Origin: Cladochytrium replicatum
Lineage: Eukaryota; Chytridiomycota; Chytridiomycetes; Cladochytriales; Cladochytriaceae
Direction: 5' to 3'
Assembly: GCA_025526935.1 (NCBI GenBank)
Contig: JAHLKD010000056.1
Coordinates: 186,001-250,000, forward strand
Length of the DNA stretch: 64,000 nt
The translations under genes and the position numbers were made by a program. Below, one piece after another: positions 33,918 to 46,520 of the stretch (positions within the stretch are counted from its first letter, which is position 1; the number at the start of each line of letters is the position of its first letter). A model generated the notes under the pieces. It made no database searches, was not told the DNA's origin, and worked only from the letters and a program-made list of their open reading frames with translations.

Positions 33918-34826
33918 AGCACCACGTGTCTTTGGAGGTTATTTCAGTTTTGTTTGGCAATGGGCTTTGAGTTTTTGGACTCATTGATGCATTAGGATGC
34001 TGTGGTCGGCGTTTTCTCGCCTGTCTTCTCATTTGGTGTACATTTTGTTATCATCTTAGTAGCCATCAATCTGGTCGTTTCTATCCAGAAGATGGCGGTT
34101 CTTATGCTCCCTATTGTTATTTGCTTTCTTCGATTCCTCTTTTGCAATTGGGTGCTCACCTAAAACAACTACTTTGTGCTGATCATTGATGCACATTTCA
34201 TGCTCTGAGAGCCTCAAGTTATTGTACCCAGTGATAACGCTTAAAATACGATCTACTGTCTTTCCAAACTTTGTGCACCTCACCATTTAACTGGGCTTCA
34301 TCCGCAAATACTTTTCACTATTAGCACATCCGCGATTTTGGGTGAAACAAATATATAATCACTCAGGATTCAAGCGTTTAAAAGAGTGCTTGATGGATGG
34401 CGGTGCGAATGGCGGTTGCTAGAATGGATATCCCAGTGATCGAGGTTCATAAGGAATTTTGTTGCACAAAGAAGGCATTTCAATACATTTGTCCACAGAT
34501 TATAAATTTGGACTTCTCGGTACTTTCGGCTCTTTTCTCCTTTGAGCCCTTCACCTATTTATATATCCGGCTCCATGTTACCGAATTTTGATACCAAGAC
34601 CCAATCGCTCTCATATCTAAGAACATAAATACTTGGACCCTAGCAGTAAATCACATGGAAGAACAGTTGGGAAGTAGCCCTACTCCGGTGAATGATTGGC
34701 CATTGATTGTCGATCCAAACCGAACTGATAGAACAAACAACTTTCGATTCCCAACCATATGCAATTAAAAGCTCTGTCTTTTCCTCAATTTTCATTAGGA
34801 CGGCAAAGAAGGACAAAGAAACGATT
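33918..34826. other. Intergenic between convergent genes, no gene seen
   Basis: This holds the 3' ends of the MFS and F-box genes. There is a TA-rich stretch near 34550 and no coding-like frame. Confidence 0.5.
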
Positions 34827-36846
34827 CTATGATGAAAAGGCATCAAACAGACAAAACTTTGCAAACTCAACGTCCTCAGTTTTTCGACCTGGGAATGCCT
34901 GCATCCCATTCTGCAACCCCTCAAAAATATCCCGAGGCCCTTCCGAGTAAAAGCACTCAAACTCCACAACCCTATTGTCCGGCATCCGCTTCTTCGCAAC
35001 CGTCCGCAGCAGCTCCTTAACATCCGCTCTTGTTGTGTTTTTGCATGTGCAGAGTCTCGAAAGCCTTGGTGCGTCGTTGAAAAGGCGGTCTACGCACTCA
35101 TTGTGCCACGTGGTGCTCTTACCGAGAATGCACAGGCTGGAGAGGTGGGAGAGGGTGTGGGAAACAGAAAACGGGACGGAGAAGCAATCAGCAACTATGG
35201 TGAGAGTGTGAAGATTGGGAAGGAGAGCGACGGATTTCGGAAGGAGAAGAGAGGAGAGAAGTTCCGTGGGACAATTATGGAGTGTTAGTGTGTGTAAGTA
35301 CGGGTACGAAGGGATGGTCTGAATGGGCGGGGAAGAGATTCTCAAGACTCGAAGGTTTGGTGAAAGGGGAAAGGTGGAAGGGTTTTGCAGAGCCAAAGAT
35401 CGGAGGGATTTTGGAAGTGCTGATAAAATGTCGATTGGAATTTTAGAGTTGGCAGAAGTGAGTTTCAAGTGTCGAAGCGCAGGGAGTGGATGTAAAAGAA
35501 GCCACGAATATACGAATCGAGTAACCGGTAGTTCTAGTGATATCCAATGTATGGGCTGCGGTGGGACTGGCGATGATGGAGTTAATCGAAGTAGCTTGCG
35601 CACATCGTCTGCGTCGTTAACGTTGGAAGAGTAGGCAGGCTGGATGGAGTGAGCAGATTGTTCGATCGCAACGGTAAGAGATCTTCCCGCCGCGGAATCA
35701 ACCAAAAGCTCTATGACGGAGTCAACATCGTCGGTATGCTTTATTCTCAAGACTTTCAAACTCTCTGTGTACCGGGGGAGGTGCTTGAGCAGCATCTCCG
35801 AAGATAAGCTAGGAATAATCAGCTCGAGCGAACGAAGAGACGAGAGGTGTGATAGTATCGAATCGATCGAATCACTCGAGGTTCTGTGTAAGCATTCAAT
35901 ACTTAAGGATACCTGCACTTTTGCAGCCATATCCAATATGCATTTGGCATAATGAGCTGGAATAGTAGTCGAACAAATACAGAGCGAAGAAAGGTTTCCA
36001 ACGAGGTTCAAAGAGTGTTCAACGCCCTTTTCAGCTTGAAGTGGTCCCTTCAGACTGAGGTTTTCCAGACTAGGCATTGCTTCGATCAAAGTGGCTAGTT
36101 CAGTGGGAAATCTGCCTTTCTCAGAAAGTGATTCAAAGTCTAGCGACACTGTGTGCACTGGAAGGAGCATATTGCTAAACAAGTCACAAAACACGGTGAT
36201 CCAGCCGTCATTTTTCTGATTTTGTGAGTAGGCCAAACGCAATGTCATGTCATTCCAACCAGAACATTCTGACAGAAACTGGCTCGATCTCGAGCCTTTC
36301 GTGATTTTGTTCAACGTTTGAGATGTTAGACTATTGAGATGAACTGCGATCTGTAACGTTGAAAGCGCTGGTACGTTCCTTGAGAGCACGAGCAATGAAG
36401 AAAGAGGAATTGGCTCAGCATTGACATTGAATCGCAAAGTATGCAAGTTGCAAAAAAAATTTCGAGAAACCGAGCGATTCTGCTCCGTCCTTTTGCTGAA
36501 ATAATCGCCAACCAATTTGTCTATTCGACGAATAACCTCTGATGGACGGAAAGTTTTTGAAACCGAGGACAAATCCAGAACCTGAAGTCCACCGGATGAA
36601 AGGTTCAATCCAAGATCAAGCAATGTCATGGAAAACGGCGTTGTTGGGAAGTTGAAGGAAACATTAGAATGCAGTTGCTTTGAGTGGGCAATTGAGCGCT
36701 GGCGATGCAATGCATGAGAATGCTAGCAGTGTGATTCATTTTCGACTCCTACAAACCCAATTTCTGTTTACTTTTGTGGCTGTCCCAACCATCGTTGCTG
36801 TGTCTATGAACCCGAAGACTCTTAGCAGCACTTCTGGGGGGAGCAT
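34827..36846 (-). CDS. F-box and leucine-rich-repeat protein
   Basis: Exon 1 starts at 36846 with MLPPEVLLRVFGFIDTATMV, an F-box, the Skp1-binding segment of SCF ubiquitin ligases. A short intron after RNW (GTTTGT to CTGCTAG) leads into the long second exon (to 34827), about 630 residues. It is rich in leucine-containing repeats such as LHTLRFNV, LSTLQIAVHLNSL, LENLSLKGPL, LRSLELIIPSLSS, LRHLKLTSAN, LRSLALQN and LHTLTIVADCF. This fits a substrate receptor with an LRR solenoid. The target is unknown. The start is only 42 bp from the divergent MTR4 start, so the promoters must overlap. Confidence 0.8.
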
Positions 36847-36888
36847 TTGTGGCTTGGGGAATTTCTGGCAGGTTTTCGGGTGGTGGAA

Positions 36889-39800
36889 ATGTTCGACGAC
36901 AGCGCATTCGATCTGTTCAACGAGGACGAGACGGTGAATGCCCAGGAGGCGTTGGCAGCTGCGGCTGTCGAGGCTGCGGCGAGGAAGAAGAGAAAGCAGC
37001 AACTGGAAAATGCTAAGATTGGTAACGCAAACGGTGGGGAGCGGTCAATTGACAATGCGGATCATTTGGCAAAGAAACCAAAGCTTGCGGACGAAGAAAA
37101 GACAAATTTCTCGATGCCGATCGTGGCGGATGATTTTGGTGAGGAGGTGGAGAAAGAGTACTTGATGCGAGGAGAGAGTATTGCCGATGCTCTTGGGAAG
37201 CGTCAACCTCAGGCTGTTGCAGCCACCGGAGCTTCACAGCAAACTACTCCATCAGCACAAACCTCGAGCTCTGATTCCGTAGCTACCCAACCGCCTCCAT
37301 CTGCAACCAACCCATCCAGCGAGAAACAAAACGAGAACATTGTTTTGAGCCACAAGGTCAGTGCATGATTCAATCGTCTCGGGTAGCAACCGCTAAAATT
37401 CACTCTCGTTATTAAAAGGTTCGACATCAGGTCGCCTTACCTCCGGGATACCCTTACGTTCCAATTTCACAACATGTTCCTCCCGAAAATCCAGTTAGAA
37501 CATATCCATTCACTCTTGACCCCTTCCAGCGAGTGTCGATATCTTGCATTGAGAGGCTGGAGTCTGTTCTTGTGTCTGCTCACACGTCGGCTGGCAAAAC
37601 AGTGGTAGCAGAGTATGCCATTGCACAATCACTTCGCGAGAAGCAGCGCGTGATCTATACGAGTCCGATCAAGGTTTCCGAGTGCTAATTTTTCATCTTG
37701 GATTGTATCTGATCTTCCATATTTCCGCAGGCACTTTCAAATCAGAAATATCGTGAGCTCCTACAGGAGTTTGGAGATGTTGGACTTATGACCGGAGATG
37801 TGACAATCAACCCGAGCGCAACCTGCCTGGTTATGACAACCGAGATTTTGCGAAGTATGCTCTATCGAGGTAGCGAGGTGATGAGGGAAGTCGCATGGGT
37901 CATTTTCGATGAAATCCACTACATGAGAGATAAAAGTGAGAAATTTCGATTTTTTAAAATTTCTCTAATCGTTCGTTCCAGCGCGAGGTGTTGTATGGGA
38001 GGAAACCATCATTCTTCTTCCGGACAAGGTGCACTACGTGTTCTTGTCCGCCACCATCCCCAATGCTATGCAATTCGCTGAATGGATCTGCAAAATTCAC
38101 TCGCAGCCTTGTCACGTTGTGTACACCGACTACCGCCCAACCCCGCTTCAACATTACCTTTTCCCTGCCGGAGGAGACGGGATCCACTTGGCTGTCGACG
38201 AGAAGAGCAACTTCAGAGAGGATAACTTCCAGCGCGCCATAGCAAATTTGGCAGCGGATGATTCGAGGGACAGGAAAGGTGGGCGGGGTAAAAAGGAGAA
38301 ATCAAAAGGTATTGTGGCCCAGTTATGGTTTGGTGATATTCTAACTGATTCGACAGAGAAAACGGACTTGTTCCGACTGATCAAAATGATCATGATCAAA
38401 AACTATCATCCTGTCATTATCTTCTCCTTCTCAAAACGAGAATGTGAAGTGAACGCGTTGCAGCTCTCAAAGCTTGACTTCAACAGCGAGGAGGAGAAAG
38501 AGATGATCGAGAAGGTGTACACCAATGCTATTCACGCTTTGAACGAAGACGATCGACAGCTCCCACAGATCGAGCACATCCTCCCACTCCTAAAACGTGG
38601 CATCGGAATCCATCATTCCGGACTTCTCCCGATCTTGAAAGAAGTTATCGAGATTCTTTTCCAAGAAAACCTCTTGAAGGTCCTCTTTGCAACCGAAACA
38701 TTCTCCATCGGTCTCAACATGCCGGCCAAGACCGTGCTCTTCACATCCGTTAGGAAGTGGGATGGAAAGGAGAGGCGGTGGGTGAGCGGAGGTGAATACA
38801 TCCAGATGAGTGGACGTGCGGGTCGTCGTGGGCTTGATGATCGTGGAATTGTGATATTGATGATTGACGAGAAGATGGAGCCGGAGGTCGCGAAAGGGAT
38901 GTTGAAAGGTCAAGCGGATCGATTGAACTCCGCGTTCCATCTGACTTATCAGATGGTTCTTAACTTGATGCGTGTGGAAGGTGTAAGTCCTGAGTACATG
39001 CTCGAACGGTGTTTCTACCAGTTTCAGAGCTGCGCTAAACTTCCTGAGCTCCAAGAAGGTAGAACGAGAACTGTAACAACACTGCAGTCCTTCTGATTTG
39101 TTTTGTAGATCTAAGAATCTACGAGCAACGGAAAGACGCGCTCGTTATTCCCGATGAACCGCTTGTAAAAGAATACTACGAAATTCGAGCACAACTAGAA
39201 CAGTATCGCCAAGACGTGCGTGATGTGTTGAACCATCCACTCTACTGCCTCGAGTTCTTGAAAGCCGGACGACTTGTTCGAGTGCGAATGCCAGACACCA
39301 GTGCAAGGGCCACCACGGGCGATGAAACTACCAAGGTGTCGCAACCTGAGCTCGACTTTGGCTGGGGCATCATCGTCAACTACCAGAAAATAGCTCCACC
39401 GCGCGCAAATGCTTCAAATTCGGCCGACGAGCTCGAACCTCGATACGTCGTGGATGTTCTGCTCCACTGCGCAGATGGGACCGAGACATACAGCAAGTCG
39501 CCGCGGCCATGTCCCAAGGACGGCTCGAAGGGCGAGATGGTAGTCGTGCCATGTGCGCTCAACGTCATGGACGGACTCTCGTCTGTGTGTTTGTACCTCG
39601 GGCCTATCAAGACTGCCGAGGGCAGGATGCGGATGCTGTCCAACCTGAGGGAAGTCATGCGACGGTTCCCGGATGGTTTGCCGATGCTGGATCCGATCAT
39701 CGACATGAAGATTTCGGATGAGGCGTTTATCAAGCTGCTCAAGGTGAGTCGCATTTCATTGCATGTTCAATGATCACGCTGATACTTTCGAGCAGAAAGT

Positions 39801-40604
39801 GGAGGTTCTCGAGCGCCAACTCATCAGCTCGCCGCTCCACGAACGAAGTGATCTCCCGCAGCTTTATGAGTTATACAGCACAAAGCAGTCCTTGGTGTCC
39901 AAAATCAAGGAAGCGAAGAAGGGCATTGCTGCCGCTCAGAGCGTAATGCAGCTTGACGAACTCAAATGCCGCAAGCGTGTTCTGCGACGGCTGGGCTACA
40001 CTTCCGAAGCCGACATTATCGAAGTCAAAGGACGAGTTGCGTGCGAGATTTCAGCCGGCGACGAGCTGTTGCTGACAGAGATGATCTTCAACGGCATCTT
40101 CAACGACCTTACCGTCGAGCAAACCGTCGCGCTTCTGAGCTGCTTCTGTTTCGGAGAGAAGGCGAACGAAGCAGACTCTTCGCGCGTAAGGGACGAGCTC
40201 GCGGGTCCACTTCGACGCATGCAGGAATCCGCGCGCAGGATCGCAAAGGTTTCACAGGAGTCAAAGCTGCCGGTGGACGAAGAGGAGTATGTGCAGTCTT
40301 TCCGACCCGAGCTCATGGAAGTTGTGTACGCTTGGTGCCAAGGAGCAAAGTTTAGCCAGATCATGAAGATGACGACAGTATTCGAGGGCAGTATTATTAG
40401 ATCCATTCGAACGCTTGAGGAACTGCTAAGACAGCTGTGCTCTGCGGCAAGAGCCATCGGGAATGAAACTTTGGAGAATAAGTTTGCCGAAGGTAGGACA
40501 AAAGTTGATTATTATGCGTATTGCACACTCGCTAAACTTTGCCTACAAAAGGCATTGTGATGATTAAGAGAGATATTGTTTTCGCAGCCAGTTTGTACTT
40601 GTGA
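36889..40604 (+). CDS. MTR4: Exosome-associated RNA helicase Mtr4
   Basis: Mtr4 is the Ski2-like DExH helicase of the TRAMP complex; it feeds RNA into the nuclear exosome. The N-terminus ([14 protein letters not shown]) is acidic and disordered. Motifs in order: [20 protein letters not shown], Walker A in [40 protein letters not shown], the DEIH box in [79 protein letters not shown], and [15 protein letters not shown]. After these come the arch/stalk domain (KOW-like, 39200-39700) and the helical DSHCT end ([20 protein letters not shown]). The last exon ends [13 protein letters not shown], a canonical Mtr4 terminus. At least seven introns. Confidence 0.96.
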
Positions 40605-40706
40605 CGAGTTGGACTTCCGAAGTGTATTTCGTATTTTTCTTTCTCGAGGATTAAGTAACAGTAGTTCAAAAAAGATTTGCAATGGCCAACCAAAAAAGTG
40701 GCCCCA

Positions 40707-43436
40707 TCAATCGCTCTTTTTGTCTCCACCTTCCTCGTCTACGTCCTTCTGGTCCCCTTTAGCCGCATTCGCCTTCTCCTCGTCCGCTTCCTTCTGCTTC
40801 ATCATCTCCCAGAACTTACCCTTCCTGCCCATGAGCTGCCAGTAGGATCCCGACTCGACTACACCAAGACCAGCTTCGACCATCAACACGCGGTCTGCTT
40901 TCCTAATCGTAGAGTCACGGTGAGCTGGATTACAATCAGAATTAGATTAAATCATGTTCAAAGTGGTTAAATATTGAAAATTACCGATAGCAATAACCGT
41001 GCGACCTTCCACGAGCCTGTCGATAGCTTCTTGGACAAGCCCTTCGGCACTTTGGTCGAGCGAGGACGTTGCTTCATCGAGGATGAAGATTTTGGGGTTT
41101 TTCAGCAATGCACGAGCAATCGCAAGCCCTAAAAGGCACACACAATTTGTCAACTACAAAAAGCAACATGCTAGAGTTGCATACGTTGTTTCTGGCCTCC
41201 CGAGATCGCTGTTCCTTTCTCTCCCACGAAGGTGTCGTAAGATTTAGGGAAGGACTCGATGAACTGCGATGCGTTCGCCTGGGCAGCGACAGCTTCAATT
41301 TGCTCCCGAGTCGATTCGGGCCGAGCGTATGCGATATTTTCCGCTACCGATCCCGCAAAGATCACAGGCTGTTAAATAATTATATATACGTCAACTACAG
41401 AAAAACTGCACTGTCTTGAGGAACTTTACCTCCTGCGGAACCACGCCGAGAACTTCGTCTCTGAGCCACTCGTTATCGAGCTGTTTGATATCCACGCCGT
41501 CAATCTTGATCGTTCCCGAAGACGGGTCGTAAAACCTGAGAATGAGCGACGCAATAGAACTCTTCCCACTGCCAGATCGTCCTGAAGAGCTTCAGTGAGT
41601 TAATAAATTTACAGAATCCCGGTTGGCTCAACTTACCAACGATCGCCACGTGTGTCCCGGGCTCAACATCGAACGTAAGATCCTTGAATACATGCGCGTC
41701 TGGCCGGGTAGGATACGAGAACGTTACATTCTCGAAAGTTATCCGTCCTTGCACTTTTTCGAGCTTGACCGGAGCGGTCTCCGGCTCCGGTACCGCGACG
41801 ATAGCTTTGGAGGTTGGTGCGGGGAGGAACAGGGATGCGGGTGGTCTCTCGATCTTGGGCCGCTGCTCGAGGAGATCAAAGACGCGTGTGCTGGCTCCGA
41901 CACCTTTCATGAGATCAGAATAGAAATTGGAGAGTCCTGAAAATAAAAACTAGCGGTAAGATGATGGCGTTAGAGTGAACAGTATTATACTTGCCGAATA
42001 GGGAGGATCCAGCGTATCCGGTGTACAGGAAGAAACTCGCAAGTTCGCCGACTGTAATCTGGCCAGAAGAGACCATAAATCCACCATAGTACAGGATCGC
42101 AAGCATCAGGAAATTTCCAGATGCGCCGAGCTGGAAAACAGAGAAGTGAGACCGAAAACGTTCTATCAGTAAGTGAGTGGAACGTACACCGCCAAAGAAC
42201 CATCCGCTTGCAAAGGCCTCTTTCCGAGCAAGATTATAGATTGCCTGCACTCGTTCCGTGTATCTGAGACAAAAAGTTAGTTACGTCTTTACGTTCATGC
42301 ACATTTTCACACCTCTGTGTCTCTGCTTCTTCCTGAGCAAAGGCACGAACAGTCCTAACGTTCCCCAGCTTCTCCTCAGCCACCTTTGTAGCTTCCCCAA
42401 TGGCATCCTGCGTTTTCCTAGCCAGATCCCTCACAACACGCCCATAAACAATCGCGGCGATGGCGACCGGCGGCACAATGAATATCATAGTCCCCGCCAG
42501 CTTCGCATTCACATACACCATCATCGCGAATCCAATCGACGCCTGCACAGTACTTCGCAATCCATCGCTCACATTCTGCGTGATCGTCTTTCCGATGATG
42601 TTCGTGTCCATCGACAACCGACTCACGAGGTCTCCCGTCCTGTTTTCTTTCTTGTCAAAGAAGCCGATGTCTTGACGCACGACGGAGCCAAAGAGACGGC
42701 TACGAAGGCGGGAGACGATCCGTTCGCCGGCTAGACGAAGTAGAACGACACGGCCCATGTTTGCGCCGGCGCCGATGAGGAAGACGCAGGCGAGGCCGCC
42801 AAAGAGCTGCGCTGTGGAGAGACTGCGGAGTGCAGCAGAAGCTGGAGACGCAGGGCTTGAAGAGTCGCGGCGGGTGTTGAGGAAGGTGGTGAGCGATGAC
42901 ATTGTCGAGGATGGAGCTGGCGTGGCCTGTTTCGATGTATCGACGGGAGGACTGGATGACTTTGGAGCTTCCGTGGACGGCGAATTTTCCGATGCCGAAC
43001 CTTCTTCTGCGGTAGAATGCGACACCATGGCCACATCGATGAGTACTCCCATTGCGAATGGTACAGAAAGGGTGACGGCGCTCGAAATGAAGAGGAAAGT
43101 GATGGCCAACCCGAGCGTTTTTGCTTCCGGTTTTGCAAGTCTAGCGATTCGACTGATTTCATTCCAAAAGTTGGGCCTTGGTGCCTGCTTCTCCTCATTC
43201 GATTCTGTGGAAGCATGCCGGTATTGGTTAATTTTCCATGGCAATGAAGGCCGCAACAGCGGGCGAGTTTGTGAGAGATCAGGGCGCTTGTTTCGTGGTG
43301 ATGTCAGGTACGTTTTTGAAAGGATAGGTGACCGGCAGATGAAGCTCTGAGCAGGGATGCTGAGGCTGTATCGAGTGATCTGCAGCATGGGTCCCCGAAT
43401 ACCCACAGCCGAGACACCGGCCGACATGCGGAGCAT
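40707..43436 (-). CDS. Mitochondrial half ABC transporter, ABCB10/Mdl1 type
   Basis: A half-size B-family ABC transporter of the inner mitochondrial membrane, related to yeast Mdl1 (peptide export) and ABCB10. The N-terminus is basic and Ser/Arg-rich, like a mitochondrial presequence. The membrane domain begins [20 protein letters not shown], with [20 protein letters not shown] typical of the subfamily. The nucleotide-binding domain has [15 protein letters not shown], a Walker A spread over the exon near 41560 (GRSGSGKSS), the signature in [12 protein letters not shown], and Walker B in [20 protein letters not shown]. The tail is a lysine/glutamate-rich stretch ([15 protein letters not shown]) after [15 protein letters not shown] Ser/Pro-rich insert lies near residue 150. 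Seven or so introns. Confidence 0.92.
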
Positions 43437-43642
43437 TTTGATTTTGATTTGGGACGACGTGGAGCCGGAACAGCGCCACGGACCTTAGGAAATAAGCAAG
43501 TGTGCTTTTGAAGCCAGGAAGCTTTAGCAGCACCACAGGAAACATTTTCTTCATAGTCTCCGGGAGCTCTGCTATAGCAACTTGTTGATCCCCAAAAACC
43601 CATTAGCCGGCCCCCTGGATCACAGAGTCTAGCAGATCACAA

Positions 43643-45520
43643 GTCAAACAAGATGCCAGCACCAATGAACGGTCTCGTTCGCAAACTCATCGTCTCAGTA
43701 TGCCCTGGTCCAGAAAAATGCCTCAGCTTCATTGCAAGACCGAAGATCATCCACTCCACACAAGGGGATTCGCTGGGTCGGTGTCGATCTCTAGTCCGAT
43801 GACGATGATAGTTTCGACCATAGCCTTTCCCCACACCATGAGAGAGAAACATAGAGATAGCGTATCTTCTCGTGAATCCATGCTTCTGGGTAGCACCAGT
43901 CTTGACTTTGAAAAGATGAGCCAACTCTCTGATCGAAACACTCGTCTTACTCTCAAATCCGGGTTGTGCCACGGGTACTCGAGCAGGTATGCTTATTGAA
44001 TTCAATCGTCCCGTTATTTAATTATTTCTGAAAGCTCCCTAAAGACTTGAAGATTGCTCTAGATCGTGCTGAACACAGCCAGTTTGTACGATAGCAGCTG
44101 CGTTCCAGTAATTATGATACCGAGCGTGCCTCCCAGAGCTCTGTCTCTATGCCCGATATAGCTACGCACGGAGGGAGCGTGGGAGGAAACAAACCACAAC
44201 CATGGTTTACGAAGAGGCGAAAAGGAAGGCTGATGAGGTCGATAGGAAGAGAGCTGAAGAGGAGGAGCGTTGAGAAGGATAGGGTTGAGGGGACGGGGAG
44301 TAAAGGGGAGATGCTCAAGTACCGCAAGGGATTGTGGAACACAAAGATTTTAGAGCATCTGGAAGAGTTGGATAGCAAGGAACGAGAGTCTCACAGGGGA
44401 CAAGCCGAAGAATATACGGAACATGCAATGGGTGATTTGGAAGGCGATCGACTTGGTCGATCAACACCTTGGTAAACAAGCCAAGGTGTCCAACTCCGAT
44501 CTAGCGTCTTCTCTACAAAGTCCAACTCGAGTCTGAGATCCCAGTTCCATCAAACATGGTGCAACTTTCGCCTCTGGTACGAATAGAATCTTTATTGGAC
44601 ATTGCGAGCCTGCAGCCCAAGCTCGAGCGCGTTTGGATGATGTGGAAACCGCCGTCAGATCAGCGGCTCAGCATGGCGATTAAGTACGGATCTCAAAGGT
44701 TTGCCCCAAAGCTTCAAAAGGTCTGTATGGTGTGGTTGGCGCAATCCAAACTCATTCAGTTTCGATTTCAAGGCAACAGATCTGTGGGAAATGCTAGCTG
44801 AGCATGTGGTTCAACGAGAAGCCCTCATGGAGAAAATCGAAGAGTTATATATCCGCTTCAGATCCAATGTATGCCTTTTTCGGGTCTGAAGTATATATTT
44901 TCGCTCGCTCATGTGTTTCAACTCTTCATTCAATTGAGTCAATTCTTCCGCAGACGCTTCGAAGGCTCGTCTGAAGCACGCCTCACGGGAGCCAAAAGTC
45001 GAGTGGTGCTCGTGCGGCGATTGCACTACCTAGGTAGAAGCCAGGATCCAGGAAGAGTCCAGCGTGATCAAGCATTATTTCAAAGAAACGATCACACACA
45101 AAGGTAGATCAATGAAAGAGAATTTCTAACGCCCAGATCATCAATGCTTTGATCATATTTCAGGAATGTCGTATTTGGAGAAGATGAAGCACGACTACAC
45201 GGACCTCACGTTTAGGTTGCAGAGTCGTAGGGGAGGTGATGAGCGCCGACGACGCTGTGAGAACAGTGTGGAGGTGTGGAGCGCAAGTGGATTGGCGGTA
45301 CGATCACTCACACGAGCTGGAACGGCGGAGACACAGGGAACAAGTTATTCGATGGGATTGGTTCGAAGTATCTTCTGTGCTGATGGGCCGTGCAGCGGTG
45401 TCCCCATCGAATGAGCGAACGGATGTGAGAGGAGCGAGGGATTTCGGTGGAGAAGATGAGAGAGTCCGCTGGAGTGATTGGAGCGAGCACCAGTGGAAGC
45501 CACAGAGTGCGTTGGAATAA
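43643..45520 (+). other. Unresolved coiled-coil coding region
   Basis: Plus-strand segments look coding but lie in several frames: MPAPMNGLVRKLIVSVCPGP at 43652, MVYEEAKRKADEVDRKRAEE near 44203, then KGLWNTKILEHLEELDSKE and AEEYTEHAMGDLEGD near 44330-44440. Next are DLWEMLAEHVVQREALMEKI near 44790, MSYLEKMKHDYTDLTFRLQS at 45166, and an open last segment to 45520 (SADDAVRTVWRCGAQ, HELERRRHREQVIRW). The composition suggests a coiled-coil protein with many introns, or a decayed one: two of the changes of frame lie where no clean splice pair is seen. I recognise no family. The first segment might be a separate gene. Confidence 0.35.
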
Positions 45521-45812
45521 ATACACCGTTGTTAAACTTCAGGTAAGAACTTCGTGAATACCATCATTGCATATGTAACCGGTGAGTTGTAGTGTTGTTG
45601 AATGCAAAGATCAATAGTGTTCAAGGAAACATATCGGTTAGTTTGTAACACGGAAGGAAGCAACAGAAGCTGAAAAATACACCAAGAAAACATCCTGATA
45701 GATAACCACAGCAGGTCAGGAACGATGATACAAAATCCCCGGAAGATCGATCAGGAAAATACAACAAAATTAGAAGAAATGTGCGCGTTCCCCCAGACCA
45801 ATGCTAATACGT

Positions 45813-46520
45813 GATGGCGCGCACCATGCGCGAAACCACCGCCAACGAGTTCGGGTACGACCCGCTCTCCGCATGCTGCATCAGCGCACCAACGGCGCGA
45901 TACTGCCTCTTGGACTGCGGGCATTGATAATTGTTCCCGTTGCCTTTCCGGCCATAGTTGCCCTAGTACCCAATCCTGCGCGCGGTGACGGTGTTGCTCA
46001 TCCCCAGACGCGACTCCCAGGACAAAATGATCCGGTAGAGCTGGTCTGGCAAGACTGTGAAGTTGGGGCAGCTCTTTTCGAGGTGCTGGTCATGCGGGAA
46101 AAGTTTCGGAAGAGATTGTTGCAGGTCGGGCATTGCTGGGTTTTGGGCTTGTTGGCGGGGGAGGAGAGGTGTTGTTGCAGCGATCGCGGGGAGGAACAGT
46201 CTGGAAGAAGCGGAGGTATTTCAGTTCTCAAGGAGACTGTTTAAACCCAACACCACAATTTACCACGCGGGCAGAATAAGGAGCGGTTGTAGTTGACTTA
46301 ATCACTGATTAAGAAATAGAATATGTTTAGCAGCGACACAAAAAGATAGAAATTAATATTATCTTGCCGCAAGTGATCCGCGAAATCTTCCGTGGTGTTG
46401 AAAGCTAACTCGCAACTTTGACATGTGTGCTGGTGCTCATTCACGAATGATTATCGAGGTTGTTGACGTAGTCCTGGCAATACGGACACAAGAATCTGTT
46501 TGAAAGGTCGATGGCTGGAA
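45813..46520 (-). pseudogene. Broken C2H2 zinc-finger gene
   Basis: Minus-strand segments resemble the repeated C2H2 fingers of a basidiomycete/chytrid-type zinc-finger family. In order: RFLCPYCQDYVNNLDNH near 46490, HTCQSCELAFNTTEDFADHL near 46410, then SLQQHLSSPANKPKTQQCPT and CNNLFRNFSRMT near 46120, QHLEKSCPNF in another frame immediately after, and YQCPQSKRQYRAVGALMQHA with ESGSYP near 45870. Between RMT and QHLEKSC the frame shifts by one base. A TAG stop interrupts near 45964. In the last finger the expected second Cys of C-x2-C is Ser, and the ESGSC end is ESGSY. These lesions together indicate a pseudogene. Confidence 0.55.

Noticed and set aside
42757-43350. Long plus-strand open frame of 197 codons opposite the ABC transporter
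   Set aside because: It is the antisense shadow of the first exon of the intact ABC transporter gene and has no motif of its own.
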